The notes: generated from the letters alone by a model not told the origin. A stretch of 64,000 bases of DNA from Saccopteryx bilineata (GCF_036850765.1 NC_089496.1:101084267-101148266), one strand, 5' to 3'; shown: positions 37,240 through 49,530, counted from the stretch's first letter. Translations and numbers: made by a program.

Positions 37240-37395
37240 TACAGCGTAGGGAATAGAGTAAATAATACTTAACAACTATGTATGTTGGCAGGTGGGGCCT
37301 GGAACTATTGGGGGACCACTATGTGATTGTCTAACTGCTGTGCTGTACACCTGAAACTAATACAAAATAATACTGAATATAAAAAAAATGTTACT
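37240..37395 (+). mobile_element. L1 3' end, 5'-truncated
   Basis: 'actatgtatgttggcaggtg', 'tgctgtgctgtacacctgaa' and 'actaatacaaaataatactg' before an A run are the terminal L1MA-type sequence in sense orientation. Confidence 0.7.
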
Positions 37396-38034
37396 AGATT
37401 TAAAAAATGGAAGGGCTTCCAGATAAAATACAGAACTCGCACTTAAAATTGCTTTCAGTTAACAGCAATATTCATGTCTCTAGTACAGCCTTGCTCTGCC
37501 CGCTTTAGCACGGCACCAGCTCCCATCAACATCAAAGCCCGTTCCTGGGAGACAGGCACTTCTCTGATGGGTGCCTTTGGCTCAAGGACCCCCCACTGGC
37601 CTTGCCAAACTGTCATAGAACTACACGGCAGTCTCACGCCTCCATCCAACCCTCCGGTCCTCTTTCTATCCTGCACCTGGGTCAGACCTGCACTTCAGGC
37701 TGAAGACTCTCGGAGCCAACGTTGGCACTCTGTGTCCCCTCAAAGATGTTCTGCTTCCTCTCTTGACACATTTCATTTCAACGCGGCTTCTCAGAACACC
37801 GGGACTAACACACTTTCCTATTGGCCTTCCTGCTTCCGCAATTACACTCCCTTCACACGGACAGCTGGACGTGATCACGTTAGAACCAAACCCCTCACCT
37901 TGGCCTGTACGAGATCTGGTGCTTACTTCCTCTGGATCTCATCTCTTCTTTGCTGACTGCTGCAACCACACAAGTCTCCTGGCTATTTCTTAACGTGTTA
38001 GGTATAGTAAGAAAAAAACCCAAACAAACAAACA

Positions 38035-38410
38035 GGCCCTGGCCGGTTGGCTCAGTGGTAGAGCGTCGGCCTAGCGTGCAGGAGTCCCGGGTTTGATTCC
38101 CAGCCAGGGCACACAGGAGAAGCGCCCATCTGCTTCTCCATCCCTTCCCTTCTCCTTCCTCTCTGTCTCTCTCTTCCCCTCCCGCAGCCAAGGCTCCATT
38201 GGAGCAAAGTTGGCCCGGGCGCTGAGGATGGCTCTGTGGCCTCTGCCTCAGGTGCTAAAATAGCTCTGGTTGCAACAGAGCAACGCCTCAGATGGGCAGA
38301 GCATCGCCCCCTGGTGGGTATGCCGGGTGGATCCCGGTCGGGCGCATGCGGGTGTCTGTCTGACTGCCTCCCTGTTTCCAGCTTCAGAAAAATACAAAAA
38401 AAAAAAAAAA
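38035..38410 (+). mobile_element. Young type A SINE
   Basis: Complete type A SINE with intact A and B boxes, body and A tail. The flanks are both 'aaccca' plus A/C-rich sequence ('aacccaaacaaacaaaca' and a close match at about 38,415), consistent with a duplication. Open frames of 133 and 98 codons on the minus strand here are SINE-derived. Confidence 0.92.
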
Positions 38411-38734
38411 GAACAACCCAAAAAACAAACAAACAAAACACGAAAACATTCAAGAATCTCCTTAATACCGGGCATGTATGACAGCAGATGAACTCACTGA
38501 CTATAATGAGAAATAATTGGAAAATTAGCTGAAATCAATGGAATTGAAGCCTTGAACCCATTTGAGTTTAATTTTTAAAAATAATCCATATTTTAGTGAA
38601 ACCCCAACCTACTTTTCTACTCTGCCTCCTACTTTTCTAGCTATATTCTTAATCAAAGAAAAAATAAGAATATTATGTAATTCCATTTCTGAAAACTGAA
38701 ACCCAAACTGTACATCAAAAGACAAATGGCCTTA

Positions 38735-38989
38735 GCACTTGCCATTCTCCCGGGAATGCTTCTGCCCCAGATACACACATATCTTGGTTCCGGTCCTCAT
38801 TTCGGGTCCACCACTCTCTGTCCTCTCATCCTGCTCTATTTCTGCTGCGTAGCATGCAATCACATTGACACATTATACATCTATTTGGTGTATTTGCTTA
38901 TTGACACTCTTTCCCCCATAACACAGAGGTTATGAAAACAAAGACTTTGTATGTTTTTTAAATTTTTATTTATTTATTCATTTTAGAGA

Positions 38990-39047
<58 letters not shown>

Positions 39048-39265
39048 AACAGGAAGCATCAACTCCCATATGTGCCTTGACCAGGCAAGCCCAGGGTTTT
39101 GAACCGGTGACCTCAGCGCTCCAGGTCAATGCTTTATCCACTACCGACCAGGCAGACTTTGTTTGATTTATTCACTCTCATATCCCCCACCCAAATAAAA
39201 GTACCTAGCACATAGTAAGTACCCAATCCATGTCGAATGAATGAATGAATGAATGAATAGATAAA
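38735..39265 (+). repeat. L2 fragment split by a SINE, ending in (GAAT)n
   Basis: L2 phrases 'cattctcccgggaatgcttc' and 'cctagcacatagtaagtacc' lie on either side of the SINE at 38,951-39,153, followed by about six GAAT units at 39,236-39,259. Confidence 0.6.
38951..39153 (-). mobile_element. ~200-bp SINE (type B) inside L2
   Basis: T-rich tail, a long (GA)n at 38,990-39,042, and 'ctcccatatgtgccttgacc', ending 'gaccaggc'. AGACTTTGT is duplicated at 38942-38950 and 39154-39162. The head lacks part of the usual 'cgccaccacaggt' segment. Confidence 0.88.
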
Positions 39266-39269
39266 TTCT

Positions 39270-40515
39270 TCCATAAACTATGTATAGGTCATAAAAATCA
39301 AAGGAATTCATCAACAAATATGATTAGGAACATCTGAGGGGTTTTTTTGGAGCATGAGAACACAACTAGAAAAATTAATACCATCAGTAATTAAGGACAC
39401 ATTTCTGTTTTATTTTTGCTGATTATACAAAAACAATGCTGCTTTTCTAAATAAAATTCAAACTATACCTTAATCACTAACCTATTTAATTTATAATATT
39501 AAGTAGGATTTTATTTCAAGCAAGCCCAAGCCACATATAATTAGCTGGATTATAACCTGCAAAGTGCTGAAAATGTAGAGAGTGAAAATTATCTTCCTAT
39601 GACTCTCAAGAGAATAAGTGATATGAGGGAATAGTTGGTAAAGCCAGTTTTTTTCTTTCATGCATGGTGAGGAACATCCAAGAATCTCTAATGCTGGGAA
39701 TATATGACAGCAAATTAACTTACTGACTGTAATGAGAAATAATTGGAAATCTATCTGAAATGAATAGAATTGGAGCCTTGAATACATTTGAGATTAATTT
39801 TTTAAAATATCCATGTTCTAGTGAAACTCAAACCTACTTTTCTACTTTTCTCCTACTTTTCTAGCTATGTTCTTAAAGAAGGAAAAGAATAGGAATATTG
39901 TATAATTACATTTGTACAATCTGAGACCCAAACTGTAAGTCAACAGGGCACACAAATCTCTAATGTAACAGTCCTGTGCCTCCAATGGCAGACTCCAGGG
40001 CATGGAAATGAAGCCACAAAGTGCCTTTTTGGCAATCTGCCCTTCTCTGAATATTACATTTAAAGACAACAGACAGAAATGTAGACACTAGATCCGGCCA
40101 CAGGCTCACTGCACAGGAAGGTCAGAATTACTGGAGTATTTAAATGATACAACTAATACTGGGTACTCTACGTCATTCTCGTTGAACGGTTAAAAGAAGT
40201 CAAGTAGAAATTACATTTCTGGCTTTATCACTGAGCTATTGCACAGAATTGAATGAGTCATCTCTATCTTTCCGTAAGTTGTGGCAAAAAGATATAAGCG
40301 TACTTATGCGTTGGTATATGGTAAGGACAAAGTAAATATTTACCTTACTGAATCTTATTCTGCATTCCATAAGGAACCATGGCTGAGTTTTCATTTTATC
40401 TTGCCTATGAGAAACAGAATTATGATCCATTAAACATTTTTAGATAGCTACTAACCTCCTGAATGCATGTATCTAATACAAAGGGAGTCCAAGATATATC
40501 AGAATACAACGTGAC
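39270..40515. other. No recognised gene or repeat
   Basis: AT-rich, with open frames up to 98 codons and no support for coding. A segment at about 39,665-39,880 resembles 38,450-38,670 ('atgacagcaRatRaact...taatgagaaataattgga...ttgaagccttgaa'), see findings. Confidence 0.4.
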
Positions 40516-40519
40516 CTAA

Positions 40520-40618
40520 GAGAACACTGAGTTGAGAGTCAGGAGTCCTCTTTTCTCACTGGAAACCAGCCACTAACTAGCTTTTTGACTTTGAGTAAGT
40601 TACAGAACCTCTCGGTAT
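40520..40618 (+). repeat. MIR fragment
   Basis: 'gttgagagtcaggagtcctc' followed by 'cactaactagctttttgac', 'gagtaagttacagaacctct': MIR core in sense orientation. Confidence 0.55.
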
Positions 40619-40624
40619 GATTTC

Positions 40625-41125
40625 TGTATTGCTGCTTAACAAATTACCTCAAACTTAGTGGCTTAAAACAACGAACATGTATTATCTCCCAGTTTCTGTA
40701 GGTTAGGGATTTGAGAGTGGCTTAACTGATTCTGGCTTAGAGATTCTCACGAGGTCACAATCAAGAGGTCGGCTAGAGCTGCAGTCATCTGAAGGCTCGA
40801 CTGGGGCTGAAGGATCTGAGTTTAAGCTCACTCCCATGGCTGCTGGCATAAGGCTACAGCTCCTCACCATATGAGCTTCTCCATGGGTTGCTCAGGTTAT
40901 GGTAGCTGGCTTCCTCCAAAGTGAGTGATCCCACAGTGAGAGAGCAACCAGACGGGCCGCCACATTCGCTCTATCCTCATCTCTGACGATGTGCCACTCC
41001 TGCTGTAGTCTACTGTTCGTGTAAACTAACCCTGGGACTCCGTGGGAGAGGACCACACAGGGTGTGAATACCGAAGGGTGGGGATCATTGGGAACATGTT
41101 GGAGGCTGGCTACCACGCTCTGCGA
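40625..41125 (+). mobile_element. MLT1-type MaLR LTR
   Basis: 'gctgcttaacaaattacctc', 'cttagtggcttaaaacaacg', 'gctgcagtcatctgaaggct', 'agctggcttcctccaaagtg', 'gggtgtgaataccgaagggt' and 'gggatcattgggaacatgtt' occur in the order of MLT1 LTRs. It is essentially full length and ancient. Confidence 0.85.
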
Positions 41126-41129
41126 GCCC

Positions 41130-42120
41130 AGTTCCCTCGTGTATAGAGGGAGGTCTTTTAACAAGCTCGGTGACCTCTTCTCTCGCCAATCCAGTGAATC
41201 TCGCTTTTCACTCTGATGTAGAAATTCTTACTCCTTTTAGCCTTAAGCCATATGGCAGTACTGACCTCCACCCCTCCATGTTGCTGTCATGTACGTGCTG
41301 TTATCTCCATCACTGTGACTTAGCCCCTGGCTTACGCTTCCTTCTCACTCCAAGCCCTGCCATCATCCTGAGCCTCTCTCCTTCAGCACGGCCTTCCAGT
41401 ACTTGAACGTCCTCGTCCCCAATGCCCTTCGCATCCAGTCCATGTCAGACCCATTCCCCACCCTCCACCTATGCCTAAGATCTCACTCCCTCTCCCCTTC
41501 TCAGGAACCGTGATATTTTCAGTCTTGTGCAATCTCATTGCCACCTTCCTGTGCTCCCGCCATAGTCCCCTTCTGATTTTATCCTGTTGACTTCCTCCTT
41601 TGTGTAAAACTGTATAGTCCAATATGGTAGCCTCAGGGTGCCGTGTCCTCATGGGCGACCCATCGTTCACCATGGCGTTTCAGTTCCTAAGCCTCCTCAA
41701 CAGCCACATGTGACTTCTGAGCACTTGAAATAGAGCTGGTTCCAACTGATAGCTCCTCACCATGTATGAAAGACTTAGTATTTTTAGAAAAGAGATGTAA
41801 ATTATCTCATTGATCACTTCTTATATTGATTACGTGTTGACTGTGTATGGCTCTCTGGGGATTGGAAGGTTAGATGGGCCAGGACAATTAGATTGACCTC
41901 TAATTCCTAAATATTCTATTCAGTGACCTGGCATTATGACATTATCTGGTCTATTTCATCTGACTGACACAACTCACTGTCCTCTCTCTATATATAAGGT
42001 TAAAATTTTCACATAGCTAATCTATTATAAAAAAATGCTATCTTTATTTGTGGAGTAAAAGAAATTATCTTCTATTTTAATATTGTGTTCATAAAGCAGG
42101 TAATCATTTAATGACTATTT
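41130..42120. other. No recognised gene; possible L2 remnant
   Basis: Pyrimidine-rich at 41,180-41,620 with weak L2 resemblance; AT-rich afterward. No supported gene. Confidence 0.35.
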
Positions 42121-42728
42121 TTTTTAATCCAGTGACTTAAAATGCACCTGCTTGATCATGTGGCACAGGGACAGAGTGGCTTATACTGTAGCCTGGATCC
42201 ACTATATCACTGTGTATTGTCTGGGGACCCCATGAAAACCTAGCAGTTCTTTGGGCCACTGGGTAAAAGGGTCACAGTAACATGCAAAAATGAGGTACAT
42301 TTTGTTTCCAACCTCCAAAGAAGCCTACTAGGTATTGTACCCCTCTCTCAGTGGTCGCAAGCGGTCAGAGATAGCCAGCTTGTCCTTCATATGGAACAGA
42401 TATCTTGACGTGCCCCAGACCACTGAGCCTGGAGAAGTGTCACCAAGGTGGCAAGCCCCTTAATTGTTGTGAGATTTATTTCCCACCACCTGACACGTGT
42501 GCATCTCAAGAACATGCACAGAGTTGTGCCTTTCTGCTCAGCCATCAGCGGAATAGCATCAATATTAGACCGGCCTGCTGTCCAGCGGCATGGAGGGGGC
42601 CCGAGGTCCCTGCACACGGGGCCATGGCATAGGGGTACAGAGTTGGTATCTCTCTCAGCTCGGGCAGCGAAGGTACACCGCTGGCTCAACCTGCTGAAAA
42701 CAGACTGTCTTTGATAAGCTTTACAAAA

Positions 42729-42943
42729 GGCAAGCAAGCCATGGCCCAAAGACAAAATCTGGCCCACTGCCTGTTTTTGTAATAAAGTCTTCCTGGAACA
42801 CAGTCACCTCCATTCATTTTCATGTTGTCTGCGGATGCTTTCGCACTGTGATGCAGAGTAGAGTGGTGTGACAGAGACCTATGGCCTGCAGATCCTAAAA
42901 TATTTACCATCTGGACATTTACAGAAAAAGTTGCTGATTCCTG
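42729..42943. mobile_element. hAT-Charlie-type MITE inside ERVL
   Basis: 'ctggcccactgcctgttttt', 'aataaagtcttcctggaac' and 'cctaaaatatttaccatctgg' before 'gctgattcctg' follow the layout of a common mammalian hAT MITE. The same family occurs inverted at 59,797-60,000. The target duplication is not clear. Confidence 0.7.
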
Positions 42944-43546
42944 TCTTTCTGAGCAGGTACAGAGGAAAATACATCCACCCTCCTAATAGCTGTAAGTCAG
43001 GTGCAAGAGGATATGTTGATTTGCCCCAACCATGAAAGCACATCTGGAATAACAGCTGCAGTTAGAGTCAGTACCTGATTAAGCTTACAAAAACTCTTTG
43101 TGGTTATCCAAGATACATCTGTTTTCTGTAAAACCAGATAGGCAAGTCAAATGAGGACGTGGTAGGAGTCACTGTTTCTGAATCTTTTCAGTCCTTAATA
43201 ATGGCACTAATCTCTGCAATCCTTCTATAAATATAATATAGCCTTACTATTTTCACAAATAGAGGTGGTTCTAGAGGCTTCCGCTTGGCCTTTCCTGCCA
43301 TAATAGCAGTCACTCCATGAGTCAGAGAATTAATGTGGAGATTCTGCCAGTTGCTGAGTATGTCTACACCAGTTATGCATTAGAGAACCAGGCAAATAAT
43401 GGCAGAATAGATTCAGGTATCACTAGGAAGAGAACTTGACCCAAAAATCCACTGATTACCTGACTTTGATTTCCTAAGCCCCTATTCTGAGTAGTGGACT
43501 GAAGTGACAGTCCACTACTGTCTTTGGGTCTCCAAGAATTAGTGTT

Positions 43547-43893
43547 GGCCCTGGCTGGTGGCTCAATGGATAGAGTGCTGGCCTGGTGTATGGATATCCT
43601 GGATTCGATTCCCAGGCAGTGCACACAGGAGAAGAGACCATCTGCTTCTCTCTTCTCTCTCTCCCCCTTCTTTCCCTCTTTCCCTCCCACAGACAGTAGC
43701 TTGATTGGTTTGAGCATGGCCCCGGGCATTGAGGATAACTCAGTTGGTCCCAGCACGTCAGACTCAGGTGCTAAAACTAGCTCAGTACTCGAGCATCAGC
43801 CCTAGATGGGGTTATAATAGATCCTGGTTGGGGTACATGCAAAAATCTGCCTCACTATGTCCCCTCCTCACCAAAAAAAAAAAAAAAAAAAAA
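43547..43893 (+). mobile_element. Type A SINE inside ERVL
   Basis: Head 'ggccctggctggtggctcaatgg', B box 'ggattcgattccc', CT-rich tract, diverged body, and A22 tail. Older than the 7.9- and 38.0-kb copies. Confidence 0.85.
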
Positions 43894-44589
43894 TCAGAGC
43901 TAGTATGTAGTAATCCCTAAAAACAGTCTGACTCCCTGAACAGGTACAGAGGAAAATACATCCACAGTACACAGTCACCCTGTAAATGACCACACATCCT
44001 TTGGAGGAAGGCTCGGAAGAAGACTAACAGTATAAATATTTGGCAGTATGGCATGGTCCTTTCTCAAGGGGACCTGACTTCCCCTTATTCAAGGGACACC
44101 AGGTCTGTGAACTAACTTAGGTCTGGGAAATGACTGAGTAGATGAGGCTCTCTGTTTTGGTGATTCGAGTCAGACTCCTTGTTCATTAGACCTAGAGTTA
44201 GAGATCAAGTAAGACTTCATTATGGATGTCCATCTATTTTAATTTTAGGGACACCATGATTAACTAGCCAGTGCCAAAGATCTTTCCAGGTTAGGCTATT
44301 CTAATTACTGCTTTGGCTCTTTTGTCCATTATGGTAACTATTTCCACCTTGACTTTGGTAATGAAGTGCTGTCCCTCGGCTCCTGACATCCTAGGATCTC
44401 AACATCTCTGTGTAATTTAGGGGTCAATGTTCAATGGTAGTAGTTTCCAACTGCAATTACTCCCTTCATGAATTTATTTCTCTGTCTTAGGGGACACAGT
44501 GGGCAGGTGGGTGAGCAGGTCTTACATGACAAATCCATTAATATTCCAATTTCCTTACACCTTACAGTTCCCTAAACACCTTCTTCTAC

Positions 44590-45230
44590 AATATACTTTT
44601 TAAAAAGTTCTGGCGTTTCTAATTCATTTGGAATTTCCTCAGATTTCCTTTGTGGTTTGGTATATAATCAAATTTTGTGACTATTTCATGTATCCTTGCA
44701 AATATGATTTCCTTGGTGGGCATAAATTTCTACATAGCTTTTAGTTTGAGCTTATTAATCATGTTATTCAAATATCCTGTATCTTTGCTTATTTTCAGAG
44801 TTTGATCTATCTATTTATTTTATGGATGAATTAAAACCTCAAAATAAAAGAGTTTATTCATCTCTTTCAGCAGTTTTGTCAGTTATTGCTTTACACATTT
44901 TGTGTCTGTGTCAAGTATATTTATGAACATGAACATTATGTCTTCTTGGTCTATTATTATGTTACTAATACATCATATCTGTCTTTGTCTCTTGTGATGT
45001 TTTCTCATCTTCAATTCAATTTTGTCTAATATAATTGTTACCTTGGTTTTTCTTTAAATCCTATTTGCCTGGAGGTTTTTTTTTTTCTTCTATTCTTTTA
45101 TTACAGCCTTTCTCTTCCCCTGTTTTAAATGTGCCCTTTCTAGAAAATATTGTACTAGATATTTTTTCATATTCAATGTATGCAACTCTGGCTCTTAACT
45201 GTTAAGCCTAGAAAATGTACATTTGTTATA
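44590..45230 (-). repeat. L1M/HAL1-type old LINE fragment
   Basis: 'cttcaattcaattttgtcta', 'ctttgtctcttgtgatgtt' and 'ttattacagcctttctcttc' match the antisense of the 5' or ORF part of old L1-related elements. Family assignment is approximate. Confidence 0.5.
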
Positions 45231-45414
45231 ATTAACGAAAGGACCGATTTTGTTTCCTATTTTTCATGCGTTTTTTAAACACATTTTTTTCTTTCTCTCA
45301 CATTTCATTGAATTGAGCAAAAAATGAAATCATTCTGGGCCTGAAAGTTATACTTTGCGCTTTTATTTTTCTGGTGGTTACTCAGAATTAAACATTACAT
45401 TTTCCCATTCTTTC

Positions 45415-45720
45415 CCAACTGTTAGGTATGGTTATGTAAGTTTTGGCCAATAAAATTTTAGCAGAAGTGTAGAACTTTCAGAAAGGATTTGATAAAAGGG
45501 TTTAACAAATGTAAAAGGTAAAGCCTTTCCCCTCGCTTCCGCCTGCTGCTGGCCCCCAGACTGGTAACTGGAGCTTCAGCACCCCGATGGGATCACGAGT
45601 GACCTCCAGGATGGCAGCGCTGGGATCAGCATGCTAGCCCCAACTGCCTACCAGGCAAACTTCTTTCATTTGAAAGGGAAAGAAAATTCTTTAAACCACT
45701 ATTACTTTGGATTTTTTTTT
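45415..45720 (+). repeat. Ancient mammalian repeat, family not assigned
   Basis: Layout 'gttatgtaagttttggccaat', 'ctcgcttccgcctgctgctgg', 'ctgggatcagcatgctagcc', 'tttaaaccactattactttgg' is that of a known class of ancient repeats ending in a 'ttaarccact' motif. I cannot give the name with confidence. Confidence 0.45.
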
Positions 45721-45729
45721 TGGGGGGGA

Positions 45730-46750
45730 GGGGGGTGTCATACATATACAGCTGGACCTACTAAGGCACTGCTCATTTTCAGGATTTTTTTTCCTTTATT
45801 GTAACTTCCAGCCTATAGGGTGAAGGCGTCTCTCCCTAAGTCTACAGCCAGTTCTAGCACTTGACCTTCCGCTCCTGGGTTCTTCCACTCTAACTCCCAC
45901 ACACAGTGGGTTTCCCCAACAGTAGAGCCTGACGCAAAGTCTTGACTCTAAGTAGTTTACCTCGAATCCCCGAAGTGAAGAAGAGGGGAAATATTTATGG
46001 AGGAAAAGCGTAACAGGGTTTCCAGGTCAGCACTGTGGTCAGGGGGTATTTGAGCCCACTGGGACCTCCAGAGAAGTGTCTAGAACCCTTCCTAAAATTG
46101 TTTCCCATCGGAGAGACAGGTCACTGGAGTATTTATCCACCAGAGTCCATCCTCCATCGGCTAAGAGCTGTCTCCGTGGGTTTCAGCTTCATGCTTTTAG
46201 ATGGAGGAGGCTCTCCTCTCTTCGAAGGAGGGCAGCAGGGGCCTGAGGTGAGATGCCATCATGGGGAGGTCAGTGGGGGCTTGCATGGAGCTGCCCACTG
46301 CAGCTGCCATCAGAAGTAGACCAAGGGAAGATGACCCCACACCAGAGGTGTCTGCCGTACCCGCCAAGGCGTTTTCACAGTTTTTATGTAAGTTTCTGAG
46401 GTGTGTCAGCCTCCCTCTTGTCTCAGTAGCAGCAGTAGGGCTGAGGTCAGAAGATGAAGCCTGTAGCTTATGCCAACTCACCATTCAGTCTTGAACCAGC
46501 TCCCAGTTTTAGAAACTCACTTCTCCCCGACCTCCTTCACAATGTTTCCTACCTCTTTGACTACTCTTTTAAAAAATTAATTAAAAATGAATTAATTAAA
46601 ATGAATTCCTCTTCCCTATCCCAAACCTTAAATCTAGGGTGTCCTCAAGTTTGTATCTAGTCTGTCTTTTGTCTTTCACTATACCATCTCAATGAACTAG
46701 CTCACTATTTCTATATCTCAATTACCATCCTTTTAGACATTTTCTTTTTC
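45730..46750. other. No recognised gene or repeat
   Basis: Mixed-composition sequence with open frames up to 95 codons on both strands at 46,035-46,490. No splice or homology evidence. Confidence 0.4.
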
Positions 46751-46754
46751 AATT

Positions 46755-46830
46755 ACAGTTGCCATTCAATATTACTTTATATTAACTTTAGGTGTACAGC
46801 ATAGTGGTTAGGTAATTATATAATCAGTTA
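46755..46830 (-). repeat. L1 3' UTR fragment
   Basis: 'ttatattaactttaggtgta' and 'cagcatagtggttaggtaat' are a standard antisense L1MA-type 3' UTR stretch. Confidence 0.6.
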
Positions 46831-46890
46831 ACATCTTTAAAAGATGACTCTCAGTTTTTTATTTCTAGCCCAGATCTCTCTCTTGACTTT

Positions 46891-47093
46891 TTTTAAAAAT
46901 TTATTTATTTATTTATTCATTTTTAGAGAGGACAGAGAGAGGGAGAGAGAGAGACAGAGAGAGAGAGAAGGGGGGAGGAGCTGGAAGCATCAACTCCCAT
47001 ATGTGCCTTGACCAGGCAAGCCCAGGGTTTCGAACCAGCGACCTCAGCATTTCCAGGTCGACGTTTTATCCACTGCGCCACCACAGGTCAGGC
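46891..47093 (-). mobile_element. Young ~200-bp SINE (type B), 13-bp TSD
   Basis: T-rich tail with (ATTT)n, GA-rich region, 'caactcccatatgtgccttg', and a complete head ending 'ccaccacaggtcaggc'. CTCTCTTGACTTT is duplicated exactly at 46878-46890 and 47094-47106. Confidence 0.93.
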
Positions 47094-47239
47094 CTCTCTT
47101 GACTTTCTAATCCAAACTTATTGACCCATATTGGACATATTCCTATAGATGTCATCATATAGGTAATCAAACCTAGCAACAACAACAAATCCTGATCTCG
47201 TTATTTTTCTACACCTCCATAATATTCCCTGTCTCACTT

Positions 47240-48000
47240 AATGGAATCTTCAACTACCCTCATCCAAGCTAGAAACCCCAGCATCATCTTTGACTTCTCT
47301 TCTTCCCTCACTCCTTGTATTTAATCACTTACAAAATTTGGTTGCTCTCACTCCATCTTTCAAGTCTACCATCTTCTTTCTGTTCCTATGGGTACTGACC
47401 CATATAATCCCTTGTCTGAACTTTTTAGAAGGCACCAAAGATGGTTATTTCCTTCTAGTTTCTCTCCTCACCAAACAAACTTAGGGCATATCCGTTGCAC
47501 CAGCACAGGGTTTAGTCAAGAGGTTGTACAAGGTTTGTTATGAAAGACCATGTCCTTCTTTCAAAACTCCTAATTTCCTGCTCCACAGAGGCAACCTTTG
47601 CAGCACTTTGAGTGGATGCTTTGGTTACTTCCTTTCTTTAAATAATATACTTATGCTACTTCTTGATAGTTCTGTTTTAAGCCTTATCGCTTGTTTCCTC
47701 ACTACAGAGGATTTAGCCTCTTTCTCTCTCCCATACACACATTCATTTCTTTATCTTCCCAACATAGCAATATCATAACTTTAATTAGAACAGTGTTTCC
47801 ATTGTGATGGGCATGTCAACACTATTTACAGTGGAGCTGTGTGTATTTTGATGACTTGTTCCTACACAATAGTCTATTTTTCTTGGTATTCTTTTTCTAG
47901 ATTTCCCCCTCTGCTTAGTCTTCCTTGTGTTTATCATTAACCCACATCAAACGCTACTCCTCTACTGTAAATCTGCTCAGACTCATAGATTTTCCATCTC
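47240..48000 (+). repeat. L2-like fragments
   Basis: 'ccagcatcatctttgacttc' and 'atcacttacaaaatttggtt' resemble the more 5' part of L2 3' sequences; 'cctcttactgtaaatc'-type phrases are less clear downstream. Diverged. Confidence 0.45.
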
Positions 48001-48379
48001 TCAGTTTGCTTTTCTGGAGGAAATCTCTTCTGACCTGCTCCAGTCGGGGCTGGTTGCTCGACATCACAGTTTGATGCCCAGCTGCCACCCTGGAATTCCA
48101 CTCCACCGCCATCTACACATTTTCTTCAACTCCCTCTTCTGGTGGGCTCCCTTACCCAATTCCTCCATCTTGTTTTCCTTCAGCGGGCTCCGAGTTTGGG
48201 AGGAGCACAGATTCTGACAAGAGAAAGGCAGAAAGAATGTTCAACACCTTGCACATCTGAAACTGGCGATTTTACGCGCACACTTAATTGACAGTTCCTT
48301 AGTATATATAATGTTCTAGACTGAAATTATTTTATCTCTGAAATTTGATGCAATAATGAAATAAAGTTCCAATTGAATA

Positions 48380-48757
48380 AGGTGACCAATATTTTTACAA
48401 TGAAAAGGACAAAAATAAATGGAAGAAAACAATATCGTAAATAAAAGAAACATTTTATTCATTGCAACAATACACTATAATATGATAAATGTAAAATAAA
48501 AACATTTTTAATATTTTATATTGTAATTATGCTTACATACCTATTAATTTTAAATAATAATTGTAAGAAAAAAGTACTCATTTAGATACAAATACATCAC
48601 ATCACACGCAATCATCAACTGCATCGATTGAATACGGACATTTACAGATTAGTCTTCTAATATCAAAAAGGAGGACATGGAGGAGGACACTTTTTGAGGG
48701 AGGATGGAATTTACAAAAGAAGGACTGTCCTCCCTAAAGGAGGATCATTGGTCACCT
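48380..48757. mobile_element. 378-bp inverted-repeat element with TA duplication (Tc1/mariner-like?)
   Basis: Starts AGGTGACCAAT and ends ATTGGTCACCT, a perfect 11-base inverted repeat, with TA on both sides (48378-48379 and 48758-48759). The right half has several copies of 'ggaggac' (for example 48,671-48,685), the left half is AT-rich. No open frame of note. Family not recognised; class inferred only from the TA and the ends. Confidence 0.6.
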
Positions 48758-48769
48758 TAAATTGAGGAA

Positions 48770-49530
48770 TTTCAGGGAACTGTATATTAGGGTTTTGGAG
48801 GCCAAGGGAAGCCTCTGTTATGCCTTCCCAAATCATACTCTGTGAGGTTGGTTAAACTCTGCCCACACATAAGGCAGGAGATAATCTTAATGTAACTACT
48901 GGCATTCTTGGATGAGAATAGGAGATCATATCTGCTCAATTACAATTCTAGCCCAACTTGTATGTGTTGGAATCTAGGTATCAGGTAGATGAATCATCAC
49001 CTTAAATGTTGCTATTAATTTAGAGTAAAACATACATTTTATTGTGTTTATAATAAGTATACAAAGACAGGCATCATTAAATGCAAACAACTCTTAAGTA
49101 AGCCTGTCTTACACAAACGTCCCCATTGAATTTGTGGCTGTGAGGCATTGTGAAAATGCAAAGTGCTAAATAAATATAGGACAATTAAGTCAGGAAAATA
49201 ATCATGGTTAATAATATGACTAACCATCTTAAACTGTGTACATCATAATGATAATAATAATAGCCATGATGGACTGTTCGTTGAAACAGACACAATTCGC
49301 TAAAATTTGGTTAGGAGCACATTTCAGTGTTTAGTGAACAATAGAAGATGGCCCCCGCATCCTGGGGGCTGGTACACAGAAAATTACAGTCAAATCGACC
49401 TGCCTTGCAAGGACACCAACAACAGAAGCAGAGGAGAAAAGAAAAGACAAAACTAGTTCATGTTTCCTCCTTAAATCTTGATGTCTGGCCCTATTTTGTT
49501 ATTGTTGTTGTGAAATACTACTACTGCTAA
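48770..49530. other. No recognised gene or repeat
   Basis: AT-rich single-copy-looking sequence. Confidence 0.35.

Larger units (their letters stand above)
42130..44420 (-). pseudogene. ERVL internal region (gag-pro-pol remnant), decayed
   Basis: On the minus strand this follows the order of an ancient ERVL provirus: gag/protease end (about 44,400-43,900), the start of reverse transcriptase (about 43,500-42,960), and the middle of reverse transcriptase (about 42,720-42,130). All frames are broken; the longest open stretch is 126 codons (42387-42767). The reverse transcriptase catalytic box is present only as a degenerate Asn-Ile-Asp-Ala at 42552-42566. A type A SINE and a hAT element split it. 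No LTRs are seen at either edge. Identification rests on my memory of ERVL nucleotide sequence, which matches over many phrases. No function is possible. Confidence 0.75.

Noticed and set aside
37474..37956. 160-codon plus-strand open frame upstream of a SINE
   Set aside because: Pyrimidine-rich sequence with weak resemblance to L2. No homology or splice signals support a gene.
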